Assembly (NCBI GenBank): GCA_024036415.1
Contig: JAMWET010001220.1
Span: forward strand, 1,916,361 to 1,980,360
Length of the DNA stretch: 64,000 nucleotides
Source: Prochilodus magdalenae
Taxonomy: Eukaryota > Chordata > Actinopteri > Characiformes > Prochilodontidae
Reading direction: 5' to 3'
In this document: piece after piece, positions 1 through 13,323 of the stretch
Numbering within the stretch: the stretch's first letter is position 1
How the letters are laid out: every line of letters starts with the position of its first letter
Notes under the pieces: generated by a model
Seen by the model: the letters and a program-made list of their open reading frames with translations, nothing else
The model's database searches: none
What the model was told of the DNA's origin: nothing
Position numbers and translations under genes: made by a program

Positions 1-398
1 CAGATTGCAGGTTTTATCTTAGCATTGAGGCAAACATCATTAAACTGAGAGAACAAATGAAACAGTGGACTGAGTGAGCCAGCTTTTAGAGCTCCTGGCA
101 TGTTTTAACCATTCTAAAAAGCTTATCACAAAATACGATCAGCATCCCACCTTCCCTACCACCACATCCGTCCTTTTAAACCTAGTTCTGTCAGGTGGTG
201 CAGATTAAACATGCCCAACCAGGCCAGATACCCAGAGATTACATTGTGCCTGTGGTGTGGAAAGCGATAATAAATGTATAGTATCTTCACTTAATCTTGA
301 CGTGACCAAACGTGTTGTGCTAACAGATTGCTTGTGCCATCTGGCCTTTGAATATGAACACTGAATATGTGTTTACCCAAGCTTGGTCTTCACTCATC
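1..398. other. Non-coding, nothing recognised
   Basis: AT-rich DNA with stop codons in every frame and no repeat or motif that I recognise. Confidence 0.5.
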
Positions 399-545
399 TA
401 CACTCTTAAAAATAAAGGCTCATAAATGATTATTGGCTTGGACATATGGCTTCAGGAGGGGGAAAAAAACTTGTTGTAGTGGTTCTTCAAACTTTCAACA
501 GTTTTCATACGCACACAGCTCTTTATGGAGAACCTTTTTATTTTG
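399..545. repeat. Degenerate fish interspersed repeat of the GGTTCTT type
   Basis: The stretch opens with CACTCTTAAAAATAAAGGCT and later holds GTGGTTCTTCAA and GGAGAACC. This arrangement resembles a small non-autonomous repeat common in fish, built from GGTTCTT and AAGAACC blocks. Similar blocks recur at 30066-30130 and 31850-31975. Ends and target duplication are not clear, so the class is left open. Confidence 0.35.
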
Positions 546-3500
546 TTCTTCCTATTTTTTAATTAGTCACCTGTCAGGGTGGGTGGGCAACTATGAATGA
601 TGACTTATACTGTACAGTTATTTGTTAGATATGACTATTATACATTTCTAAAGAGCAGGGAACAATGATAGAACTAATCAATTTATGATGCTTGGATCAA
701 GTGGAACTGGGCTATGCTGTTTGTCTTCCATCCTTATGGATCTAGCAGCAGACGTGACAGCTTTGAAGTGCCTTAACCCTTTGAGGGCTTAAAAATGTGG
801 CACTGAAAGCAAGATGCTAGAAGCTACATGCTGTTTTGTTCAAATAAAGGGTCCATAAGGGAACAAGAACAATTCAAACAAAGCTTATCATCATTCATAC
901 ATTTCTAACCAAAAATACATTAAGATCATAATGGGTTCAGTCAACTGGACGAGAAGGTGGTCCTAATGTATAAGTAAATGTTGGCATTCATGTCTGCAGA
1001 TGTGAGCAATGTATTAAGAGCATGAACACATTGTTCACTCAAGCTTGTGTACATCTATATACACACATATTTCTACAAAAATAGCCAACCCCTTCTCCCT
1101 TGAACTCCTCTGCACTGTCTGGAACTTTCTTTACTTTTTTCCTCTCAGTAGTCTTTCCCAAGCCTCTGGAACGTATTAAGTCCACATGGTATTGAGCACA
1201 GGGCTGGCTAACTCTTGGCCTACTTTTTATCTGAAAAATTATTCCCCCCACTGTCCTGCTCTCAAAACACAAGGGACTGTGTACTGACGACAGTAGCGAC
1301 TATAAGTGACAGTACAGATAAATCTGTAAACAGGGTGGAAATCCAGGCCCAGAAGCAATAATGCAACCCAATTAGTGAAAGGATGGAAAAGAAGCCACCC
1401 TAAGTATACAATCAAATTAGCCCTGCATAGACATGCAATGTAATTATGGGCCCATTACACTGGCTATTGAAATAACAGGTTAAACCTACACTGCTGTGTG
1501 ACAGTGTTTTGCAGATTAACTCCTGTCTGCAGATAAACGTCTGTCAAATCTGGACAAGGGTGAGTTTTGCCTTGAATCTTGTAACTGAAGTATCACAACG
1601 TCCTGATTGCTCTTCTGAATGATGAGGCTCAAAACTTTAATTTACTTTCAAAGCAAGTTGTTTCCCCTGCACTTCAGAAAGCTAGTAAGTACCCGACTGC
1701 TTTACAGAGGCATGTGGCAAACTCACTTCTTCTAATCATAAGCTATCTGCAATGGTGAACAATGCTTCTAATCCCTTTATGAAAAGGAAATGAAAGAAAA
1801 TCAGCAATCTGAATAAACATGCTATTAATTACTGAGGGAAGGAAATGCTTTAGAGTGAATCGATTAACTCCCAAAAAATGTAGCTTTAAAAAATAATAGA
1901 GGCTTAAAGAGTGCCTTCTGCAGAGCCCCTGTATCTTCAAACAGACACATTTTCAGACAGAACACAGACATGCTTTTTTTCCCCGTGTTTTTCCAGACAC
2001 ACAATTTTTGTCTTTGTTTTCTAAACCATACTGAGCTTTTTAATCAAGTCTGAGTACCTAGGAGCTCGGTACTGGAATGTTTAAGACATAGTAAGAGCTT
2101 CCAAACAGACACTTGTCACTTACCCAGCTTAACAAATAAGTTTCTTTCAGAAACCAATTATAAGTTTGTAAAGTAAAGTTTGCTTGATTACACCATGAAA
2201 TCAGCATTTCCGTGTAGAATTATAATTAGGGGTGGGTGAAAAAAAACGGGTATTTGAGCCAAAAAGCACTAGGGTGTTTTCCCACCACTTTGTGATCAAG
2301 TTCAAGCTGCATATTTAAAAAAAACTCTTCCCCTTCTCTTACTGCATTGCATACTAGCTAACATAACTAATTCAAATCTATGAAAGCTTTAGCGCAGCTT
2401 CTGTCAGGAATACTCCAATGCTGCATCACTCATTCATTCATTACTATGGCCAATCCCATTCTGTCACCTGTCTTTAAAAGATACTTATGCTCTTGTTTTG
2501 CTGCTTTTAGATGTTGATGTTTCAATGTTCTCCTTCCTCCATCCCATCACCAGTTTGGTTCCCGACCTGTTGTCTAGAGAGCTTTGCCCCTGCTGCCCAA
2601 GACCTTAATGCTTTAAGATCGTGGCTTAGGACGGGCCTTACACCAAAGACTTGTTCTGTCTTAAGACTTATTGTCTTTTAAATTGTCTTTACTGAGGATT
2701 GAAATATTACTCCCTCACTTTTGCCTTTTCAGTCTAAAGCAAACAGATTTTTTAGACTATATTTAAAAGTAAAACAAGCATATGGTAAATCATCAGGGTA
2801 GTTTTAGAGAATTCTGGAATAAAACAACATTTAGTGAATTTACTATGTGTTTTCAAGCTAAAAGGTACAAGATAAAAAAAAAGTTATGATGTAACTTAGT
2901 AATTGTAGCTAATATGCTGCATCTTTAACATGTGATGCAGTTAAGCTTAGGAGGAAGGATGGTCGAGACTTCATCTTAGATTTAGATTTAAAAAAGAGAT
3001 CAATGGCACCTAACAAACTTTTTTATGTGCTTTCGTTTCTAAGATGGATTGATGCCAAATTTACTATGTAGGTTAGTAATTTTCATGGTCTGATTGTTTT
3101 TCTACGTTAGTCAATTTGTTAGGCTACTTTTACTACAAGCATCTAGTAAAAGTGCACTAAGACAGATACACATCACAATCTCTAATAATGTTTAAGAGAT
3201 GACCATGACTAATAATCTCCTGTGCAAGTTCACGCCTTGAACATAATGCAAACAGACAGCTTTCAACTTCAGCCACTCAAACCCAAATATGAGCTCAATT
3301 AAAATGTAAACAGTGGTAATTAATGCTCTCCCAAATGACTGTGGGGGCAGAAAGAAAGATCAGAGTGAGATAGTGGAAGGGAGCAGGGGTAAGCCTCATC
3401 TACATGTGCATCATGAGATAAACTGAGCTAATCTGAAATCTTTAGCCTTTCAGGAAATGATCGGCAATTCTCTTCTCCAACGCAGCTCCAGCATCGTTAC

Positions 3501-5440
3501 AATCAGAGCAGAGAAGAGGAGGGCAGGGATCAGGGCTGCTGGAGCCTTATTTACCTGAACATTACCAAATAAAAGATTATAAAATATGTAGCCTTTTAGT
3601 CAATGATCTGAAATCCTCCTCTCTTGCTTCACTCCAGCACTGTTAAAGGTCAGCAGTCCTTCACTAAACCTCCTATTCTGAGTCCTCCCAGGTGACCTTT
3701 CATAAATAATGTCCATCAAATTATTAATCTAGCCAAAGGCCTCACTAGATTTTAGTGTCTTAGTAGTCAATGCAGGCTTTCATAATCATATGGAATCTCC
3801 TCAGTTTTTCCCTCTTCATGGAACCAAGATAAAAAACCTGTCACATTCATTGGCCACATAAGAGTACTCTGTTGATGAATAGTTACTGGTATAAGAGTAT
3901 AGGGAATAACAGTATTGCTGAGGTTTTCAGACACCTCATTATCCCTGGTGGATCCATAAGAGTGCGCCAACCAAAAACAGGTGGTTAGAAACTTGGCACA
4001 CCTTGAATTAAGTCCTACTCTTTTGTAATCACTATGAGTTAACTGACCTGCTGTTGTAACTGACAGGCCATGTCATACCAACCAGAGACTGCAAAATACA
4101 GGAAAAGAAACTGGACTGGATTTAAAGAACTTAGTGCTAGAAGATCATTAACACCAGGTGTGTGTGTGGAAAAAGACCCACCTAGAAATTATTTGCTCTT
4201 AAAGCGTTCAGAGCATATGTATTTTAATATTTTGTTAATGTTTTCAGTGGGAAGTTTTCTTTTAGTTCCCTGAATGTCCTTTTTATATAAAGACATTTGT
4301 AAACCAACATAAAATGAATGTTGCACCTTTTGCTATCATGTAACATAATCTGTGGCCCTAATCATATCATAAACATCTGTAAAACCTTCTATGAACATTA
4401 GACTAGAACACTTTACAACGTTATTAGCACTTGTGGGTAACACAAGCCAAAGTTCAGGAAACATTACTTGCTAGCTGGGTAAATGTACCCTCACAAGATG
4501 TATCAACGAGCTTTGGAGCTGTGCATATCAACAGATTAGCTACAGTCAGTTATACAAAGGTAACCAAGTGCACCCATATACTAGGTTTACATGATAAAAT
4601 GGGGGATGAGCGTAGGTACAATATTGGTAAACTGGTAACTCAGTGAAGAACATTGTCCCTCCACAGTCTGGAGACTGACTTTACACAGTGAAATGTACAT
4701 GCGTTACTTGAAGCCTAAAGGAAAGCCTCTAACTCACCTGCAGCTCAGCAACAACACGACTATATGAATTACCAACTTGATCATTTTATGATACATTTAT
4801 ATGATACATTCAACCAATTAATTTCAACTGATCAATCGACAAGAAATTAAAACAGAAGTTAGTTAATTGAGGCAGTTGGAAAACACAAGGTTGGTGGTTT
4901 TAATTTTGTCAGTTTCCTGGCCAAGAAAACTGACATTTCATGAACCTATTGTTTCTGTTTAAAAGCCAGCTAACAACAACAGCTGTTTAGCTTTCTGTTA
5001 TTGTGACTAACATATCTTGATTCATTTTCTTTATTTTTCTTTTCTAATTTTACACAAAGCTCAGATTCCTTTGTGGTTCAAATAACAAAAGAAATATTAT
5101 GGAAGCTGAGACAGAGACGTGATCTGCAGTTAACTTGTTGTGTGTCTAGGACAAGAGTAGATTGAGTATAATGTAACTATGGCTATTATTGATTTTTAAA
5201 GGCTTCCAAAAAACATGTATCTTTTGCAAATTATTTTTACTTTTATGCATCATTTGAACACAGCAGCTACCATTTACATTTACATTGCTGTAATTTACAT
5301 TACATTTTATGCTGGGGGACCAACAGAAATAGCTTAAAACTGTCTGGAAAAAAGCCTGGTTGCCCTGACTTACATTAAAGGTTTTTGCCCTCTGTTTTAA
5401 AATTTGCCATTTTGGATTGTTTTTCTTTGAAACATATATG
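546..5440. other. Long unique-looking non-coding stretch
   Basis: About 4.9 kb with no transposase remnant, no sizeable tandem repeat and no convincing exon. Short open frames (for example 4070-4273 and 4431-4646 on the plus strand) lack recognisable domains or splice context. The part around 3360-3700 is less AT-rich, with no simple repeat, and could be conserved regulatory DNA, but nothing in a single sequence proves this. A short run of ATTTACATTTACAT units lies near 5270-5300. Confidence 0.45.
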
Positions 5441-5453
5441 TGTAGATATATAT

Positions 5454-5504
<51 letters not shown>

Positions 5505-5640
5505 ATGAAATATATATGTATTGTGTGTATATGTATGTGTGTATATATGTAGTATATTTATATATTACATTTATCTACATATATATAGTTGCTGTCCATT
5601 ATTTGCATGACATATATATATATATATATATATATTGTCA
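5441..5640. repeat. TA / GT compound microsatellite
   Basis: Uninterrupted TA dinucleotides from about 5446 are followed by a GT run near 5487-5504, a mixed TATATGTATG stretch, and a second TA run at about 5609-5635. Open frames crossing it are only reading the dinucleotide repeat. Confidence 0.95.
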
Positions 5641-6740
5641 TTGCCATATTTGTGGAATAAACTGAAGAATTATGTTGCAAACATTTCACAAGTTCCGCTG
5701 TGTAAAGCCAGACAAAGAAATAATAGCTGGCTAAACTCACAAACAGCTTATGGGTTAGCCGAGCAGGCAAGCACTTAACTCCCATAACGCTGCGCCAGAC
5801 ATGTGTTTGGACTAAAGGGATAAGTGCTTCTGTCATTACTATCTACGTAACAAAAGAAAGGTGTCAGTCATCAGGGATCAGACTCTGACACCGAGCTCTG
5901 CTCTGTTGCCTGCCTTGGAGTACAGTTTAGAATTCACATTTGACATAACACAGAAAAGCATCACACTTGTTAGACTGATTACTTTTTTCCCACCCTCTTC
6001 AGATGTCCCTGTAAGACTTGATCACCATGGAAACAAACCCTTCATGGCCACAAGCAATGCACTGATCTGCCTCGGCAAGGCGGGGAGAGGGTGGCGGAAG
6101 GCAGGGGGGCAGCAGTACATTCTGTGGAGGCTTCTTGCAGTCACAGAACCCTCATCCCACTCAGTTTCACCCTGTTACAGATACCTTTCTCATGCTGCTC
6201 AGATTGACAGGCACATGCAGTGGAGGCTTGGACCTGCAGCATCACAGAAGGCAACAAATGGTCCTGTATCCAAGCCCATAGAGTGAAGATCATCAATTAG
6301 TGACCTGCAAGTCAGATCCGGCCGGTGAAGAGGTGTTCTCTGGTCCAAATGAATTCTGCAACCATATGTACTTTACAAACGATGCAAATATGTTGTGTAA
6401 AACACACTATATAGACTTTATATGCTCACATATGGATATCACCTTTTTATTAGACATATAATATATCTGTAGAGTCCAGTTTTCAAGCAAAGGAGTGTTA
6501 ATTTTAGTGGTAAACAAAAGGAGATGAAAAAACATTTATGCGCCATGAACAGCAAGCCAGAACTGTTCACCGGATGGAACGTGACTCATGAGCATATAAC
6601 ATTTTTTAGTCCACATACCTGCCCATCTATAAGCATCACTAGTCTAGCGGATCAGCCTCCTATGGCTACTGCTAAGAAGAACTATAAATTGAAAGATGGT
6701 CCACGTGATGTTTTGATTATGAGCCTAGACTGCACAACAT
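5641..6740. other. Non-coding, contains one unassigned 141-codon open frame
   Basis: The plus-strand frame 5861-6286 is among the longest in the window. It begins MSVIRDQTLTPSS and ends GPVSKPIE. I recognise no domain, there is no clear codon bias, and it contains G-rich sequence (6078-6110). I treat it as a chance open frame. The remainder is AT-rich with no recognised repeat. Confidence 0.4.
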
Positions 6741-6759
6741 GAATATTATACTGCCATAA

Positions 6760-7792
6760 GAATTTGCTCATCTGCCGTCTTACGGATATGAACTTAGGTG
6801 ACATTCAATCCAAAGGGGATGATGTTGGCCCAAATCAATTCTTCTGGGCTGTCCACAAGGTTTCAGAATGTGTTTATGGGACTTTTAGACCACTCTTCCA
6901 GAAGTGCATTTGTGAGGTCAGACAATGATGTTGGACAAGAACACACTCTAAATCATCCCTTTGTTCTACTGGGTTGAAATCCGGTCAAGTTTTTTCACAC
7001 CAAACTCGCTCATCCATGTCTTTATGGACCTTGCTCAGTCATGTTGGAACAGGAAGGGGCCATCCCCAAACTTTTCCCACAAAGGTGGGAGCCTGAAACT
7101 GTCCAGAATCTATTGGTCTGCTGGAGCATTCAGAGATACCCTCTTTGGAAGTAAGGTTCCAAACCCAACTCCTGAAAAACAACCCCACACCATAATCCCC
7201 CCTCCACTGCACTGATGCTTTGCATTGCGCTTGATGATGTTAAGCTTGGATGCAGCTGTCTGATCATAGAAACCCATCACATGAAGTTTGCTGTTCTACT
7301 CTACAACTGTTCTTGGGTTAATCTGAAGGCCACATGAAATTAGGAGGTCTGTAACGATTGACTCTGCAGAAAGTTGGTGCTCTGTCATTGTTGTTATAGT
7401 TCCTAATCGCTTCCACTTTGTTATAATACCACTGACAGTTGACAGTGGAATATATCGTTGCTGTCCAAAGAAAAACAGGTACCTCCAAAATAGCAACTTC
7501 ACAGGAGAGGCCAAAACCCAATTTCATTCTAATGAAAGTCAATGGAACCACTTTTTCCAAGCGATCTTTGGGCCATTTCTGTTGGTCCATTCATCATGAC
7601 ATTCACAGAGAGTGTAAATAGCAGCTCATGTGATTAAATAATACATACAAGTAAAAAATCGTAAAAAATGGAGATATATACGTTTTTCATTGGACAGCGA
7701 CGATATAGTAGTAAGGAAATTTCACAACTGGACTTTTTGCACAGGTAGCATCCTATCACGGTACCATGCTGGAGTTCCTGATAGCGACCCAT
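6760..7792 (-). pseudogene. Tc1-like transposase pseudogene, interrupted
   Basis: The product would have been a DDE-type cut-and-paste transposase of about 340 residues. Recognisable blocks on the minus strand are the N-terminal DNA-binding part from MGRYQELQ (7792 downward), the second helix-turn-helix around STVSGIITKWKRLGT (about 7440-7400), a stretch with QLSAESIVTDL, and then, after a deletion, pieces of the catalytic core to about 6900. Frame changes and stops separate the blocks. The insertion at 7451-7706 falls between the two DNA-binding subdomains. Non-functional. Confidence 0.82.
7451..7706. mobile_element. TA-flanked MITE, copy 1, inside the Tc1 transposase
   Basis: A 256-bp element with terminal inverted repeats of the form TATCG(T/C)(T/C)GCTGTCCAA at the left and TTGGACAGCGACGATA at the right. 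It sits inside the transposase reading frame of the 6741-7928 element, with TA on both sides. A second copy lies at 54629-54878 with the same internal sequence order (AAAAACAGGTACCTCCAAAA matches AAAAACAAGTATCTCCAAAA). It has no coding capacity. TA target choice fits mobilisation by a Tc1/mariner-type enzyme, which is an inference. Confidence 0.85.
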
Positions 7793-7928
7793 TCTTTTAC
7801 TGAAGTCTGTAGAAGCAGTCTGCATGTCTAGGTACTTGGTTTTATACACCCGTGGCCATAGAAGTGGTTGGAACACCTGAATTCAATTATTTGGATGGGG
7901 GGCTGAATACTGTTGGCAATATAGTGTA

Positions 7929-9947
7929 TATATAATTAGTATAATATATAATACTATACTAACTGCAAGTGACAAAAATTTAACTCAGGAAGTAAGTTTG
8001 CACTTTATGCGCCTGTGAATGTTGTTGAAAAAAAACCCTAAATTTAACAAATTTATTGCAAGCTGCGCGGTCCGGAAGCACTGTAGCTACCACCTCTGGT
8101 GTAAAGTGAGCTTTCCCGCTTTGTGCGGCACACTATAGATTTAGGGTATGCACCAATATACATCAGGAAAATGGATAGGATATTTCTTTACAACATATAC
8201 ACGACATATATTACACACATTATACAACATATTCTTTGCTAGCATTTTGCCCCAATCTATGTTGTCTAGAACACACTATGTAAAGGGAACTATGTGAAGG
8301 GAACTGAATTATGCAGTTCGTTGAGGAAACCCACCACACTGTGAAGGGTAACTAAACTTAGAATGGTCACCTAGGTATGGTAGGGCTCACCTGGCAGTGG
8401 AAATGCCAACAAAATGCGTGATCGCAAATTTGTACCCATAACTGTACTCTACTGTATCATTTGCTGCAAGTCAGCTGGTTGGTGATTTAAAAATGAAGAC
8501 TTCATAAATATTTATTTTTTTGCTGTCTGTATGGAAATCTCGCATCTCTCTGACGATGCTAGTTTTGCTACCTAACTGGGCAATATATGTGTTGAGTAAA
8601 AAAAAAGTAATGGTTAAGAGATCAATGTGTGGTGAAGGTTGGTAATGCAACAAGAGTCTGGCTCAAAGAGATTAGGTCCATGTCAAATCTATTTACACAC
8701 TTCTCTTTGTTAATTTTCTACAGTCCATTTTTATATATCATATCAACACACTCCGTACCTCTTGCTGAAAAGAGCAGCATGAAAAATTAGAAGAGCTGTG
8801 TAGCACTCAAAGCCTGACCACATTCTAAATCTAATTCGTAGAACGATAAAATGGCCAGAGGTCTTCTAGGCAATGTCTATATAAGTTGGCTCAGGAAAGA
8901 GTCAGGCACTGTAAGTAGAGCCAGATTTGTCGTAGATGACAAGATGTTAAAAAAGCTGCATTCCCATTTCCACTCACTGCTCCCTAAGGACAGGAAGCCC
9001 AAGTGGAAGAGCGTACATCTTATTGCGATTCTTTAATCAGTGACAGGAGACTTCAAGCTGACCACACAGAGGACAAGCTCCAGGGTTAAACAAATAATGA
9101 AAAGACTGAGGAGGACTCTTTTTGGTGCTTTGATCACTTTTTCCCCTAAAGATTTATGTCAGGAAGGGCCCACAGATTCTGAGCTTTTGAATATACTCAC
9201 TGGATTGCCTCCTCACTCACTGCTGACCTATGCCCAGACCTGCTTGCCAATCATACTAATATTCATTGAATCCTATATGAGAAATGGCTTTAGGCTTCCA
9301 GACCTCACAGTACCTAATAAATATCTAATTCCATAGGGAAAAGATTTCTATTCATTGAGAGCTGCATAGTTGCACAGTCTTAGACATGCTTAGGGCTATA
9401 TGGAAAGAAATTACTTCCAATACTTGGTCATATGCTGCTAATGCATTATGAATGCACAAAACATGGCTATATTTATTAGATGAGGTGGAATTATTTCTAA
9501 GATATACTGACGTATAGATAATCTACCCATTGGGTTAAATTGAAGAGTTTAAACATTTTAATGGACTTTGAGTCAAATTCTTTTATTCTGAGTGTCTCTA
9601 AACCTTAATTTTGATCATGTCAAATAATATCTCTAAATGTAAAAAAATCTAATCTAAATGTAAATAAAATCTAAATAAAAATCTAAATGTACACATTTAA
9701 ATACAATAGGTACACTTTAAACTAGCCAAATTTACTCATTAGAAGGTATGTCTACAAACAGTTTGGTGTTTAGTGATTTTTTGTTTTTTGATTTACATGT
9801 AAAATCTTTGTGTTTTATATTTGTATGAAATTAAATAAAAATATCGCTGCACATATTCAATTAATATTAATCAAGCTATATTAGTTAAAAATGAGGCTAA
9901 TTACTTGCACAAAAAGGCAGGGGGACATTAGAGGCCTAAAGCCTTTC
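7929..9947. other. Non-coding, two adjacent unassigned open frames
   Basis: AT-rich DNA. Two plus-strand frames, 8851-9036 and 9040-9336, follow each other closely (MARGLLGNVYISW and MTGDFKLTTQRTSS) but share no recognised domain. They may be a decayed repeat; I cannot name it. Around 9620-9700 an ATCTAAATGTAAA motif is repeated loosely. Confidence 0.35.
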
Positions 9948-9991
9948 TAAATCCCACAGAGGTTTACTTTAAATCCCACAGAGGTTTACTT
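9948..9991. repeat. 22-bp tandem duplication
   Basis: Two exact, head-to-tail copies of TAAATCCCACAGAGGTTTAC followed by TT. The absence of differences suggests a recent slippage or duplication. Confidence 0.9.
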
Positions 9992-10868
9992 TGATGTTCG
10001 TTTATGGTGGATGCGGGGTGCAAAATGGTCATTAGCGCACAGTAAATGAATCCTAGGTTCTTAATGTAGACGAAATAAAAGACTTCTTCTGCAGAGATCA
10101 ATTTTCCTTTCAGTCAGCCACCAGTTAACGAGATCAATTTAATATGGGACACAGGTAGTTCTGCTATCTTCAAAAAACGCAGTTAAAGTTTTTAAACTTG
10201 GGACACAACCAAATCATTTCAGAAAAGGTGCAACTTCTGCAAGAATTGAGTGCAAAGTTGTGGCAGATAGTTAAATAAAAATCTCATCAACATATGAATC
10301 CCAGTGCTCACTTCACCTCTCTATTTTGATTTCTCAGTGTCTGGTGGCCTTGACAGTGGTATGCCATCCACCACCATGCTATTATAACTCACATAGATTC
10401 TACATAGTTTCATCTGATATCACATCATAGATCACGGATAGCCTCATTCTACACGCCATCTGGAAAGGAAACCAACCAAACCACATAACAAACAAACAAC
10501 ACTTGCTAATATGAAAGGCTTTCAGTACAAAGAGATTGTGTTCAATTTAATAAAAAATAAACAAAAATTTTTAACAAAAAAATATGTAACCTATGGAAGA
10601 ATTTTAGCCTTGCTACAGTGATTTGCTGCAACAAGTGATAGATATCAGAGACATGTTTCTGATCTGTGTAATCTCCATGGGGAACATGGAAAAATCTAAA
10701 TGTGCCCAATTTTTTGCACATGAACATCAAAATACATTTGCACCCAGTAGGAAGAGTCAGATAGGAATGCTACTGGAATAGAAAAAAAAGGTTCTTAAAA
10801 TAAAAAAAGTGGAAGAATTTGGACTGATACAGGCAATATTTATTACAGAATTATAGAAGTACTGTCTC
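9992..10868. other. Non-coding, nothing recognised
   Basis: AT-rich sequence with poly-A runs near 10550-10580 and 10780-10810. No repeat family or exon recognised. Confidence 0.45.
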
Positions 10869-11120
10869 TTAGTATGCCATCAGGCAACATGCAATATGCA
10901 TATATCTCGACATGGAGTTGTAGAGGTTCCTGATGGCGTTCTGCAATAATCTATCCAATGCACCTTGAACATTCTCGCACAGTTTCTCAAGATTTTGTGG
11001 TAGGTGATAAGGTGGCGTGACACCAGGCCTTCTGGATGTGTGCCGTGTGACATCAAACTGTTCATCTTGGCACTGACCATGGTGCCTTTGTGACACAGAT
11101 TCGTTAATCATCTCCATCAA
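10869..11120 (-). pseudogene. Possible Tc1-like transposase C-terminal fragment
   Basis: The minus-strand frame contains NLEKLCENVQGALDRLLQNA followed by IRNLYNSMSRY. This has the pattern of the C-terminal part of Tc1-type transposases, where an ELxxALQxEW-like helix precedes an IPQxxIxxLxxSMxRR-like block. Everything upstream that should contain the DDE core is unrecognisable or missing, and no terminal repeat was found. This is a weak, pattern-based assignment. Confidence 0.42.
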
Positions 11121-11160
11121 GTCATTTCATCATAGTCTGAAAGGATGCCATTGCAGTCTT

Positions 11161-13323
11161 GCAATGGTCTGCGTGCATGTGTTATGCAGCCGACTGGCAA
11201 TTGTACTGGCTTATGACTCATGGAGGACATTACTGTTCACTAAAAGCTACCAATAGCTTCCAATAGATTCCAATGCCCAATAAATGGCCGATGTGTTTTG
11301 CCAACATTCTACTCTTTCAGCACTCAAGAGATCTTGAATAGCTCATATATAAGCAGAAACCCAACAATCAATATCAGTTCAGTAAGGTTTTGGGGAGTAG
11401 TTGGTGCCTATAGGCTTTTAGGTTCTGGTATGATAGAGAGATAGGCAAGAATAAGTTATATGGCTAATGTAAAAACAAGTCAGGCCACATGTCTGGTCTC
11501 TTCCCTGTCCCCTGTGTTGCAATTCTGGTTATCAACTTCTCATTACCTTCTGATAAATACTAAGTAAGGAAGAGCTGATTTTGAAAGGCATACTTTCATT
11601 ATTGCAGATGCTTGGTGAGGTTGAAGCCCAACCGCATATGCCTTGTTCAATTTAAAACAAAGGTCAAACAAAGTAACTACAATTGCAAATATGAAAGGTA
11701 CTACTGCTACTGTGGGTCTACGGGAGAGCTGCTTTACTGTTTAAACTGAATGTCGCTTATATAAATCATCATATCATATCTCCCATATCAAGGCAGCTTA
11801 TGACACATCAGGTGTTTTGCTCATTGGACCATTGGTACACTCAGGCAAATGCAAGACTGGTCACCTTCTTTTAGCTTTCAGTGATGGGTGGTACATAGAA
11901 AAATCACAATAACACAATCACCAACCCCACCGCCAACAGGTTCAAACAACTGTGTGAAACTGGAAGGTACTAGAAGGATGCTCTTTGTTTGCAGCTGTAC
12001 ATACATATAACCAGGCTGTGTGCCTCCTGAGGCCAGGATGTTTCCACACTCAATCCTGTAATGTAACTCTCTAGGTCATGAACAAGTACTGAGGTCAGAG
12101 ATATAGCTAGCATGTGGGAGACACATGAAGCAAATAAAGGTGGGCTCTTTGACAAACATAGATTTCTGTAATATAAAATGAATATTGGCAAGAAGAAGAA
12201 AAAAAGTTATAAACATATGAATTTAATGATTTTGGAATTTACCAAATGCAAATTTAGGAACAATTTAGGAACAAAAAATTGTAAAAAATAAATCAACACA
12301 AATTACGAGCTACTGTGCATTTGACACCATTGCTGTATTTTGAATGCTATTTTGTGTTGTTGATTTGATATATGCAGTTATTCTGTGTTCTAGAAGTACC
12401 AACAATACTAATAATACCATTACTGACAAAATCCTCCCTATTGAAAGCCCATGACCTGATGATAGTGTATCTGGTTATACTGTAACATGGGATCTGGCAA
12501 AGGCACATGTTTCATCTTTATTTGCCTCTGGGCACCATGTTAGGTTGTCATATGGACTAATGATGTCAGGATGCTGTACATTATGGGTCATATAAGATAA
12601 AAACCTTTGATAGCAGCAGCTTTAAAGCAGGTTATTGTTGTGAGCGAGTCACAGAAATCAATACCTGCAACATGCTCCTAAATACAAAGGCAACCAGTTA
12701 ATGCATTTTTTCAAGGCTAAATGAACCACACGTATGTTACAGGGGTATTGTGCTGTGTGTTCTGTGTGGCATATTAATTCAGTATACATTTACTTTTTCC
12801 ATGAATGAAAAAGACAAAACACAATGAATGAACAAGCAATAGCAGACTTCTACCGGCTTATAAATATGTCTCCAATCAACAGCCTGTCATCTCTGCATAG
12901 GAGAAACAGAGCCCAGTGCATAAACCAAGAAAGGTGGATGGGACAGAGTGGCTAAACAAACAACCAGACTAATACAGAGTAGTGGTCTTGTGTGTGAAAG
13001 GTATGTGAAACCTTTAACGATCTGAGCGCTAAGATTTTTAGGATCAGTGGACTCTGAATTCGACTCTAAACAAGATTTCTTCCAGTATATGTGTTTACAA
13101 AATCAGAATGTATGTAGTAGTTTGTAATGTGAATGCAGAAACACTACAAACCTAACTCTACAAACCTGTACATACAGTGAACGCAATTTCCAATTACACC
13201 AATGATGTCAACTGGAAGCTACAGTGGCTACATTTTTCTGCCAATGTATAAATCATGTACAGCATATACAGTATGCTACACTCAACAATAGTTGGTTCCT
13301 TCACTTGTACATTCCTTCCTCCA
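11161..13323. other. Non-coding, nothing recognised
   Basis: No exon or repeat recognised except a short imperfect duplication of AATTTAGGAAC near 12250-12275. Base composition is like the flanks. Confidence 0.45.

Larger units (their letters stand above)
6741..7928 (-). mobile_element. Tc1/IS630-type transposon, degenerate, minus strand
   Basis: A decayed Tc1-like element read right to left. The right end carries the terminal inverted repeat TTGGCAATATAGTGTA, and the left end has the eroded counterpart ATACTGCCATAAGAATTTGC. The transposase start codon (minus strand) is near 7792, giving MGRYQELQHGTVIGC, a typical Tc1 N-terminal helix-turn-helix opening. The coding region is cut by a MITE at 7451-7706 and has a large internal deletion near 7210 that removes the segment expected to hold the first catalytic aspartate. 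Remaining similarity continues down to about 6750. It cannot encode a working enzyme. The same terminal repeat recurs at 62993-63050. Confidence 0.88.

Noticed and set aside
5861..6286. 141-codon open frame as a gene
   Set aside because: No recognised domain, no splice or start evidence, and frames of this size are expected by chance in 64 kb.
8851..9336. Two consecutive frames as one broken gene
   Set aside because: Neither translation resembles a family I know; proximity alone is weak evidence.
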